From Bacteroidales bacterium (GTDB lineage: Bacteria > Bacteroidota > Bacteroidia > Bacteroidales > UBA1715), in contig JAFZTG010000215.1 in assembly GCA_017618935.1 (NCBI GenBank), positions 1-12,084 on the forward strand: DNA of 12,084 nt, given 5' to 3'. The position numbers and the translations under genes are program-made. Shown here piece after piece: positions 6,246 through 12,084 of this stretch; position 1 is the first letter of the stretch; the number at the start of each line of letters is the position of its first letter. Below the pieces are notes generated by a model. It saw only the letters and a program-made list of their open reading frames with translations, was not told the DNA's origin and made no database searches.

Positions 6246-9200
6246 ATGAAATTAAAAAGATTTATCCTTCTCGTATGTTCAATGGCTTTGGTGGCAGTAC
6301 AAGCAATGTCACAGTCAATTGCAAATGGTTACACGGTTGGTACTTGGTCGGGTTTCCGCACGTCGGCGGCAACGTTCACGTTCGATGACGGTTGTGCAAA
6401 TCAAGCTAATGTCATACAGTATTTCGATAAGTATGGCTACAAGGCAAGTTTCTATCCCCCAACATCGTGGGTTTCAAACTGGTCAACCTTCCAATCACGG
6501 GTAAATAAGGGTTATGAAGTAGGTAGCCATTCCGTAAATCATGGTAATACCATGCCAGATAGCGAAATCAAAGAGTCTAAGGATATCATCAATCAAAACA
6601 TTACAGGTCAAGATTGTAATACAATCACGTATCCTAACTGTAACGAACCATCGGAGTCAGAACTTGCAAAATATTATATAGGTGGTCGTATTTGTAACGG
6701 ACAGGTTGAAGGACCAACTCCACAAAATTATTTTCAAATTGGTTCGTTGATTTGTGGTAGCGAGGGTTCTTATAAAACAGTGAATGATTTTCTAGGAGCG
6801 TTCCAACAAGCTATCAATAAAAAGGGTTGGGTAGTCTTTCTTGTTCACGAAATCGATAATGGAAGCGGATATTCTCCGTTGTCGTCATCGGTTCTTTCAG
6901 AAGTGCTTGATTCTGTTAATAAGAATGATGATAAAATTTGGCTTACAACATTCCGTAATGCAATTCTCTATTCCAAAGAACGCAATGCATTAAGTTTGGC
7001 AGAAACTACGGAATCATCAAAATTGAAACTGACGGCAAGCGTGAACATTACAAGCTCTGTCGTTGAATATAATTATCCTATCACTGTTCGTCGTCAAATG
7101 CCAAATGGCTGGACAAACTTTGCTGCTGCAACGAACAATACCGACATTGAGGTAAAAATAATCACCGTCGGTTCTACAAAATATGCACAATTCGATGTGA
7201 TTCCAGGTAAAACATATTATTTGGAAGATCGCGAAAGCGAATATACGAGCAATGGTGGCGAAGAAGAGGAAGTCACCTTTGAAGAAATGATTTCTAATGG
7301 CGAATTCGACAGTGGCACAAGTGGTTGGCAGACGCAGACTGGTGGAAATGCACAGTTGACCATGACAGCAACAACGTCGGCAGGTTTGTCGGGAACAAAT
7401 GCCGTTTCGTTGTGTCCAAACGGCAATTCTGGCTCGGAGAACTGGCATATTCAAATGTTCCAAAATGTTACTTTGGAACCGAATGTTGACTATACGTTGA
7501 AGTTTATGGCAAAAGGTGCGACTTCACGTAAATTGTACGTAATGGTTCAGAAAATTGCTGCCGATTATGATACATATTTTTATAAAGAATACGATTTGAC
7601 AACGAGTGCTCAAGAATATGAGGAATCAATAACTACACCAGCTGATGTTGCGGCAGATTCAAAGGTTACATTCTGTATTGGTGGCGCCGATGGTTGTATT
7701 TATCTTGACAAAGTATCGTTTGGCTATGAGAAAAGCAATGGCGGCGGCGGTGGCGGCGACAATCCGCATTATGATGTAGATATTACAGGCGATATTTCGC
7801 AATACTTTATTGATAAAGGATACGTAGGTCCAAGTTGCGATGCCCTTGAAGGCGAAAGCGTTACCGATGGTGCATATTTTACAGGCGTATATCCTAACTT
7901 GTTTGTAAAATATTTGGGTAAGACGCAAGAACAAGTTGACCAAAAGATGCAGCAAATGTGGAGCCACTTTTTTACGGTAGGTGGTCAAAATACTGTATAT
8001 TATGAAACAAATAACAATATGGCATACATTTATGACACTGGTAATCAAGATGTTCGTACCGAAGGTATGTCGTATGGTTTGATGATATGCTTGCAAATGG
8101 GTGACCAAGAAAAATTCGATAAAATCTGGCGATGGGCAAAGACATATATGCAATATCCCCAAGGTCATCAAAAGGCAGGTCTTTTTGGTTGGCAATGTCA
8201 TACTGATGGCTCTTTCATAACATCAAATGGACAAGACCCATCTTGTGCTCCTGATGGTGAAATGTATTTCTTGACCGCATTGTGGTTTGCTTCGCACCGC
8301 TGGGGCAACGATGGTGCCATTAATTATGAAGAGGAAGCTCAATATCTTGCAAAAGCCATATTGAATAAATCTGGTAGATCAAACGGACAAATCTGCCCGA
8401 TATTCAATTTCAGTAACCATATTGTAACATTTGGTGAAACATCATATAGTTTTACAGACCCATCGTACAATCTGCCAGGATTTTTGGAATTGTGGGCTCG
8501 TTGGTCTGACACCAATAAGGATTTCTGGGCACAAACGCCTGCCGCTGCTCGTGGTTTATTGCAGAATGCATGCCACTCGACAACTGGTTTGTTCCCTGAT
8601 TATTCTGAGTTTGATGGAACTCCATATAGACCAGATTGGGCAGGTTATGATACCAGACAATATAAATATGACGCCAGTCGTTCTGCAATGAACGTCGGTA
8701 TGGATTACAACTGGTTTGCCTCGGATGATCAACAACCAATTATGATGGCACGTTTGTTGAACTTCTTCAAAAATGATAATTTCCAGCATGGTTATTTCAA
8801 CGTGGACGGGTCTGGTGCAGATGGAAATTATAATGAGGCGATGCGAGGTTCCAATGGAGTTGCGTGTTTTGCGTTGCAAAACAATGATGCCCTGGCTAAA
8901 AGCGTGCTACAAAAAATGTGGGACACAAATCTTCCGACGGGTCAATGGCGCTATTATAATGGTATGGTGTATTACTTGTCGATGCTCCACGCTTCGGGCT
9001 ATTTCAAGATTTACAAACCGTGTCCTGAAGTTGTTGAGGAAAATCTGAGCGGTCCTGCTCCTATTGAATTCAATGGTGAACAATATAGCAAAGATACGAC
9101 ATTCAAGACATTGATTGATTGCAAGATATACGACGTAACCATTACGATCGAGACAAGTTCAAATTACACTGTAACATTCGTAGATTATGATGATACGGAA

Positions 9201-12084
9201 ATAACTTCAGTTGAAGTTGCTGCTGGAGAAGCTGCAACGGCTCCAACCGAACCAACGCGCGAAGGATATGATTTCGCTGGATGGGACACTGATTTCAGCA
9301 ATGTTACCGAGGATTTGACGGTAAAAGCAACTTATACGGTAAAGACATTTACAGTAACGTTCGTTGACTATGACGATAGTCCAATTGGAACGGCTCAAAC
9401 TATTGAATACGGACAATCGGCAACGGCTCCAACTGCACCTACGAGAGAACATTTCACATTCAAAGAATGGGATACTGATTTTTCAAATGTGAAAGCTGAC
9501 TTAACGGTTAAGGCAGTTTATGAAGAAAATGCGAAAGCTGACTATACTGCTTTAAACGAGGCAATTGCTCTTGCCGAAAGTAAGGATGAAGAAGAATTTA
9601 CTGCTGCTTCGTGGTCGGCATTGCAAACGGCATTGACGGCAGCAAAGGCTGTTGATACTGATTTGTACGTGGAAGATCAATCTGTTGTTGATGCGGCAAC
9701 ATCGGCTTTAACGGCGGCAATAGCGGCATTGCAAGAAATCACGTTTACGGTAACGTTCGTTGATTGGGACGATAGTCCAATCGGCGACGCACAAACAATC
9801 AAGAAGGGTGGCGCTGCTACGGCTCCGTCAAATCCTACTCGCGATGGTTATACATTCATCGGCTGGGATACGGAATTTAGCAATGTTACCCAAGATTTGA
9901 CAGTTAAGGCAACATACAATAAGAAAGATGCTGGCTCGAAATACGAGGCAGAAAACGCACAAGGAAACGGAACGCAAACTGTTTCTAACAATACTGCTTC
10001 GGGTGGCAAGTATGTGAAGATGGTAGAAGGCTCGCTTACGTTCACGGTAAGTGTTGAGAGTGCTGGTATGTATACCGCCACATTCGCATATTCGTTGACA
10101 GAAGATTTCAAGGCTCAAAATCTGTCAGTCAATGGTTCACAGGTCGGTTCAGTTTCGTTTACTCAATCGGGGACAAATAATCCTACGTTTGCAACTGTTG
10201 AAGTGTGCGTGATGCTGAACGCAGGTTCAAACACGATTGCGTTGACAAAATCGTGGGGCTATGTTGACATTGATTACCTTGAAATTTCTTCGTATGAAAG
10301 AACGCAGTTCAATATTGATGAGGCGCTTGTAACGCCAAATCCACAACCTGCAACTATTGAACTATATGAATTCTTGAAGGACAACTTCGGCAAGAAAACG
10401 ATTAGTGGTGTTATGACGCTTGATTTGCTTGACGGAAACAACACATTGCCATTAGCAAGTCAGTCGGAAGTCTCATATATTAATAGTAAGAGTAATGGTA
10501 AAACTCCTGCACTTGTCGGTTTTGACTTTATGCACAGTACGGGCAAAAATTCTACGAATAGTTGGCAAATGACCTATACAAGTGCTGCATTGGAGATGGC
10601 TGAAGAATTGTGGAATGCTGGTGGTATTCCAACGTTCTCATGGCATTGGAGAGACCCGAACCAGAATGGTGACGATTTTTATACAAAAAATACTTCGTTT
10701 GATTTGACAAATGCGTTCACAAATTCTTCATATACTGAGTGGAACACCAATTCTACCGAGTATAAGAATATGATAAAGGATATTGACATTATTGCCGGAT
10801 ATTTGGAGCAATTACAATGTGCAGGCGTGTCAATCTTGTGGCGTCCAATCCACGAAGCAAGCGGAAAATGGTTCTGGTGGGGAGCAAAAGGTGCCGAACC
10901 ATACAAGCAATTGTATAAATTGATGTTCGACCGTTTGGTTAACTACCATCATTTGAACAATTTGATTTGGGTTTGGAACTCCGATGGTACTGATGCTGAT
11001 TGGTATCCAGGCGATGCATACGTTGATGTGGTTGGTCGTGACTTCTATTATGGAGAAGGGGAGACTTATAACCATTCTTCGTTAGTAACTGATTTTGAAT
11101 CCCTTGCAAAACTTACGAATGGTAAGAAACTTGTTACATTGGCAGAAAACGGTGCTGTTCCATATCCTGAAAATATGGACAATGACGATGCTATGTGGTC
11201 GTGGTTTATGCCGTGGTATGGCGAATATGTAACTGATAGCAAGCACAATACCGCTTCGGATTGGAATACAATTATGAACGATTCCCGCGTAATTACTTTG
11301 AGCGATATGGGTGGTTGGGATAATCGCACGAAGATTTATGATACGACTACGGTAGGTACGTTGTACGCTAAGAACGGATTTTCTGTAACTCCGTCTGTCG
11401 AAGGAGATTCTGAACAAGAAATTACGGTAACTTCATCGCATAACTGCGATAGCGTTGTGGTATTGTACTTACACGCTAATGCGGCTGCAATCGTAACTTA
11501 CACAGTAACATTTGTTTCTTACGATGGTACAACAATTGATGAGGTTGAAGTGGAATCAGGTAAAGCGGCAGTTGCGCCCAACGCTCCAACACGTGCACAT
11601 TATACATTCAAAGAATGGGATACGGATTTCTCAAATGTAACGTCTGACTTGACCGTCACTGCAGTATATGAAGAAAACGCGAAGGCAGACTACACGGCAT
11701 TGAACAATGCAATCGCTCAGGCGGAAACTTTAACAGAAGGTGATTATACTGAAAATTCATGGTCGGCATTACAAACAGCGTTGACGGCAGCAAAAGCAGT
11801 GGATAAAGATTTGTATGCCGAAGACCAAGCAACTATTGATGCGGCAACATCAGCATTGACATCGGCAATCAACGCACTTGTAGAACAAACCTATACAGTA
11901 AGATTCCTTGGCAAGGATGGTCAACCATTGAAGGAACAGACCGTTAAGAAAGGCGAATCGGCTACGGCGCCTGAAGCACCAGAAATTGACGGCTTTACAT
12001 TCTCTGGCTGGAGCGGTTCATTTGAAAATGTGACGGCTGATGTTACGGTTACTGCTCAATATACTGAACATGGCAAAGCTGACT
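6246..12084 (+). CDS. Giant secreted multi-catalytic hemicellulase: CE4 deacetylase - GH8 - GH26 with CBMs, InlB B-repeats and FIVAR domains (3' end outside window)
   Basis: The frame runs from ATG 6246 through at least 1946 codons without a stop and leaves the window inside the gene. A signal peptide covers about 1-23 (MKLKRFILLVCSMALVAVQA...). Order of parts by residue: CE4 deacetylase 38-250; beta-rich domain 255-333; CBM4/9-like 343-495; Gly linker 499-504; GH8 511-925; short Cys-containing tail 926-972; B-repeats 974-1032 and 1034-1092; FIVAR 1096-1165; B-repeat 1166-1225; CBM35/6-like 1231-1349; GH26 1363-1692; tail 1693-1749; B-repeat 1751-1809; FIVAR 1812-1881; B-repeat 1882-1940; then HGKAD, which looks like the start of another FIVAR. 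The three enzyme domains suggest extracellular attack on acetylated xylan and mannan. Given the neighbour and the phylum, I expect a T9SS sorting domain at the unseen C-terminus, but this is inference. The gene has its own consensus promoter. Starts further downstream would lose the signal peptide. Confidence 0.95.
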   Translation, partial: MKLKRFILLVCSMALVAVQAMSQSIANGYTVGTWSGFRTSAATFTFDDGCANQANVIQYFDKYGYKASFYPPTSWVSNWSTFQSRVNKGYEVGSHSVNHGNTMPDSEIKESKDIINQNITGQDCNTITYPNCNEPSESELAKYYIGGRICNGQVEGPTPQNYFQIGSLICGSEGSYKTVNDFLGAFQQAINKKGWVVFLVHEIDNGSGYSPLSSSVLSEVLDSVNKNDDKIWLTTFRNAILYSKERNALSLAETTESSKLKLTASVNITSSVVEYNYPITVRRQMPNGWTNFAAATNNTDIEVKIITVGSTKYAQFDVIPGKTYYLEDRESEYTSNGGEEEEVTFEEMISNGEFDSGTSGWQTQTGGNAQLTMTATTSAGLSGTNAVSLCPNGNSGSENWHIQMFQNVTLEPNVDYTLKFMAKGATSRKLYVMVQKIAADYDTYFYKEYDLTTSAQEYEESITTPADVAADSKVTFCIGGADGCIYLDKVSFGYEKSNGGGGGGDNPHYDVDITGDISQYFIDKGYVGPSCDALEGESVTDGAYFTGVYPNLFVKYLGKTQEQVDQKMQQMWSHFFTVGGQNTVYYETNNNMAYIYDTGNQDVRTEGMSYGLMICLQMGDQEKFDKIWRWAKTYMQYPQGHQKAGLFGWQCHTDGSFITSNGQDPSCAPDGEMYFLTALWFASHRWGNDGAINYEEEAQYLAKAILNKSGRSNGQICPIFNFSNHIVTFGETSYSFTDPSYNLPGFLELWARWSDTNKDFWAQTPAAARGLLQNACHSTTGLFPDYSEFDGTPYRPDWAGYDTRQYKYDASRSAMNVGMDYNWFASDDQQPIMMARLLNFFKNDNFQHGYFNVDGSGADGNYNEAMRGSNGVACFALQNNDALAKSVLQKMWDTNLPTGQWRYYNGMVYYLSMLHASGYFKIYKPCPEVVEENLSGPAPIEFNGEQYSKDTTFKTLIDCKIYDVTITIETSSNYTVTFVDYDDTEITSVEVAAGEAATAPTEPTREGYDFAGWDTDFSNVTEDLTVKATYTVKTFTVTFVDYDDSPIGTAQTIEYGQSATAPTAPTREHFTFKEWDTDFSNVKADLTVKAVYEENAKADYTALNEAIALAESKDEEEFTAASWSALQTALTAAKAVDTDLYVEDQSVVDAATSALTAAIAALQEITFTVTFVDWDDSPIGDAQTIKKGGAATAPSNPTRDGYTFIGWDTEFSNVTQDLTVKATYNKKDAGSKYEAENAQGNGTQTVSNNTASGGKYVKMVEGSLTFTVSVESAGMYTATFAYSLTEDFKAQNLSVNGSQVGSVSFTQSGTNNPTFATVEVCVMLNAGSNTIALTKSWGYVDIDYLEISSYERTQFNIDEALVTPNPQPATIELYEFLKDNFGKKTISGVMTLDLLDGNNTLPLASQSEVSYINSKSNGKTPALVGFDFMHSTGKNSTNSWQMTYTSAALEMAEELWNAGGIPTFSWHWRDPNQNGDDFYTKNTSFDLTNAFTNSSYTEWNTNSTEYKNMIKDIDIIAGYLEQLQCAGVSILWRPIHEASGKWFWWGAKGAEPYKQLYKLMFDRLVNYHHLNNLIWVWNSDGTDADWYPGDAYVDVVGRDFYYGEGETYNHSSLVTDFESLAKLTNGKKLVTLAENGAVPYPENMDNDDAMWSWFMPWYGEYVTDSKHNTASDWNTIMNDSRVITLSDMGGWDNRTKIYDTTTVGTLYAKNGFSVTPSVEGDSEQEITVTSSHNCDSVVVLYLHANAAAIVTYTVTFVSYDGTTIDEVEVESGKAAVAPNAPTRAHYTFKEWDTDFSNVTSDLTVTAVYEENAKADYTALNNAIAQAETLTEGDYTENSWSALQTALTAAKAVDKDLYAEDQATIDAATSALTSAINALVEQTYTVRFLGKDGQPLKEQTVKKGESATAPEAPEIDGFTFSGWSGSFENVTADVTVTAQYTEHGKAD
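6357..7250 (+). other. CE4 (NodB-type) polysaccharide deacetylase domain with beta-rich C-terminal domain
   Basis: CE4 enzymes are metal-dependent esterases that remove acetyl groups from xylan, chitin or peptidoglycan. Motif 1 TFDDG is at 45-49, with Asp47 as catalytic base and Asp48 as metal ligand. Motif 2 HSVNH gives metal ligands His95 and His99. The usual RxPY motif 3 is replaced by TYPNCNE (128-134). The catalytic-acid histidine is in LVHEI (His201). Residues about 255-333 (NYPITVRRQMPNGW, then a YAQFDVIPGKTYYL-like strand) form a beta domain that I recall following CE4 domains in Bacteroidota xylan-degrading proteins. The GH8 partner makes acetyl-xylan the likeliest substrate; acetyl-mannan is possible and chitin less so. 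Confidence 0.88.
7272..7730 (+). other. CBM4/9-like carbohydrate-binding domain
   Basis: Residues 343-495 show the usual layout of a CBM4/9/22-like beta-sandwich. It opens with ISNGEFDSGTSGW (N-G-x-F-[DE]-x-G-x-x-x-W). A central FQNVTLEPNVDYTLKFMAKG strand pair follows, and it closes with IYLDKVSFGY. Such domains bind xylan, beta-glucan or other glycans; the ligand cannot be told here. A hexaglycine linker (499-504) separates it from GH8. Confidence 0.75.
7776..9020 (+). other. GH8 domain, reducing-end xylose-releasing exo-oligoxylanase (Rex) type
   Basis: Residues 511-925 follow the Bacillus halodurans Rex pattern along the whole domain: NLFVKYLGK, NMAYIYDTGNQDVRTEGMSY, IWRWAKTYM, GLFGWQCHTDG, the APDGE box, HRWG, FTDPSY.LP.F.ELWARW, and a final YYNGMVYYLSMLHASG. 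By alignment, the general acid is Glu606 (RTEGMSYG), the general base Asp809 (YKYDASRSAMN), and the conserved substrate-binding Asp is 670. GH8 enzymes invert configuration; Rex releases xylose from the reducing end of xylo-oligosaccharides. The loop that carries a specificity-setting His in Rex reads DGNYNEAMRG here, with no His, so chain-end specificity is uncertain. Activity on acetylated xylo-oligosaccharides freed by the CE4 domain would fit. Confidence 0.85.
9165..9341 (+). repeat. InlB-type B-repeat 1 (Listeria-Bacteroides repeat)
   Basis: Residues 974-1032, about 59 long, contain YTVTFVDYDD, the APTEPTREGYDFAGWD hallmark and LTVKATY. These small beta-grasp-like modules act as spacers in large surface proteins. 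It directly follows the GH8 tail. Confidence 0.88.
9345..9521 (+). repeat. InlB-type B-repeat 2
   Basis: Residues 1034-1092 (TFTVTFVDYDDSPIG ... REHFTFKEWDTDFSNV ... LTVKAVY). This copy leads straight into the FIVAR domain and, unlike repeats 1 and 3, has FKEWD in place of the usual F-x-GWD. The same variant occurs in repeat 4, which also precedes a FIVAR. Confidence 0.88.
9531..9740 (+). repeat. FIVAR domain 1
   Basis: Residues 1096-1165 form an all-helical FIVAR-type module (AKADYTALNEAIALAE..., then SWSALQTALTAAKAVD at 1122-1137, YVEDQ, and DAATSALTAAIAAL). These domains are common as sugar-binding or spacing units in Gram-positive surface enzymes and less usual in Bacteroidota. It forms a cassette with B-repeat 2. 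Confidence 0.85.
9741..9920 (+). repeat. InlB-type B-repeat 3
   Basis: Residues 1166-1225 (TFTVTFVDWDDSPIGDAQ ... TRDGYTFIGWDTEFSNV ... LTVKATY). This copy keeps the canonical GWD and links FIVAR 1 to the CBM35-like domain. Confidence 0.88.
9936..10292 (+). other. CBM35/CBM6-like carbohydrate-binding domain
   Basis: Residues 1231-1349 begin with SKYEAENAQGNG, the typical Y-E-A-E-[ND]-A strand. SGGKYVKMVEG, a run of beta strands (YTATFAYS, NTIALTKSWGYVDIDYLEI) and the DIDYLEI end follow. This is the classic CBM6/35/36-like jelly roll. CBM35 modules next to GH26 mannanases often bind mannan, with calcium. Mannan binding is the likeliest here, but the ligand is inferred from the neighbour. Confidence 0.8.
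10332..11321 (+). other. GH26 endo-beta-1,4-mannanase domain
   Basis: Residues 1363-1692 match GH26 (clan GH-A, retaining). The opening TISGVMTL is followed by PALVGFDFMHS, FSWHWRDP (His1467), and WRPIHEASGKWFWWG with the acid/base Glu1537. LIWVWNSDG and DVVGRDFYY come next, then the nucleophile Glu1634 in LVTLAENGAVP, and the end MWSWFMPWYGEY. It should cut mannan, glucomannan or galactomannan chains internally. The conserved His-Glu and the aromatic WFWWG platform are intact. The usual domain length is about 330 residues, so it is complete. GH26 also contains lichenases and xylanases, but the motif pattern favours mannanase. Confidence 0.88.
11496..11672 (+). repeat. InlB-type B-repeat 4
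   Basis: Residues 1751-1809 (TYTVTFVSYDGTTIDEVE ... RAHYTFKEWDTDFSNV ... LTVTAVY). It has the FKEWD variant found in repeat 2 and is followed, as there, by EENAKADYTALN of a FIVAR. Confidence 0.88.
11679..11888 (+). repeat. FIVAR domain 2
   Basis: Residues 1812-1881. The 16-residue core SWSALQTALTAAKAVD (1838-1853) is identical to that of FIVAR 1, although seven of the 16 codons differ silently. With B-repeat 4 it repeats the cassette B-repeat 2 + FIVAR 1. Confidence 0.85.
11889..12065 (+). repeat. InlB-type B-repeat 5
   Basis: Residues 1882-1940 (TYTVRFLGKDGQPLKEQ ... EIDGFTFSGWSGSFENV ... VTVTAQY). This is the most divergent copy: GWSGSF replaces GWDTDF. It is followed by HGKAD, resembling the NAKADYTAL start of the FIVARs, so the cassette pattern probably goes on beyond the window. 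Confidence 0.85.

Noticed and set aside
6206..6388. Plus-strand short frame beginning just upstream of the giant gene
   Set aside because: It overlaps the leader and the signal peptide and deacetylase codons of the giant gene in another phase; no sensible protein.
7659..8201. Minus-strand open frame of 180 codons opposite the GH8 region
   Set aside because: The opposite strand carries a fully recognisable CBM/GH8 coding sequence; the antisense frame is a by-product of codon use.
9165..12065. Repeats taken as a CRISPR array or tandem DNA satellite
   Set aside because: The units are protein-level B-repeats and FIVARs in one reading frame, spaced by enzyme domains and with silent differences.

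Overview
The window looks like a chromosomal segment of an uncultured Bacteroidota, most likely a Bacteroidales-type polysaccharide degrader. The evidence is an S46-family dipeptidyl-peptidase, a protein ending in a type IX secretion system (T9SS) sorting domain, promoters of the Bacteroidota form TTTG-N19/20-TANNTTTG, and starts preceded by A-rich sequence instead of a Shine-Dalgarno. All complete genes lie on the + strand. The standard genetic code fits: more than 3,000 codons of the other genes are read without an in-frame TGA, and tryptophan is TGG throughout.

Left part (1-4479): three tightly packed genes, probably one transcript. First is the C-terminal end of a DPP7-like S46 dipeptidyl-peptidase, interrupted by an in-frame TGA at 78-80. 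Five bases later comes a small one-span membrane protein found in Bacteroidota. Two bases after that a GTG start opens a full-length mfd gene (transcription-repair coupling factor, 1117 aa).

Middle (4480-6245): a candidate promoter drives a single gene for a 486-aa secreted protein of unknown function. It has a signal peptide, three beta-rich domains (the first and third resembling each other), a Gly/Glu linker and a T9SS C-terminal domain. A strong hairpin terminator follows. Next is a near-consensus promoter for the last gene. The two promoter regions share an unusual dyad, AAAGTGT-N7-ACACT.

Right part (6246 to the window end): one open frame of at least 1946 codons with no stop, running off the window. 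It encodes a very large secreted multi-catalytic enzyme. In order: signal peptide; CE4 (NodB-type) polysaccharide deacetylase with a beta-rich C-terminal domain; CBM4/9-like domain; Gly linker; GH8 domain of the reducing-end xylose-releasing type; two InlB-type B-repeats; FIVAR helical domain; third B-repeat; CBM35/CBM6-like domain; GH26 beta-mannanase domain; fourth B-repeat; second FIVAR; fifth B-repeat; and then the start of what may be a third FIVAR. Catalytic residues are present in all three enzyme domains. The inferred role is combined attack on acetylated hemicelluloses (acetyl removal, xylo-oligosaccharide trimming, mannan cleavage) by one extracellular chain. No SusC/SusD genes are visible, so this is not a classic polysaccharide utilisation locus within the window.
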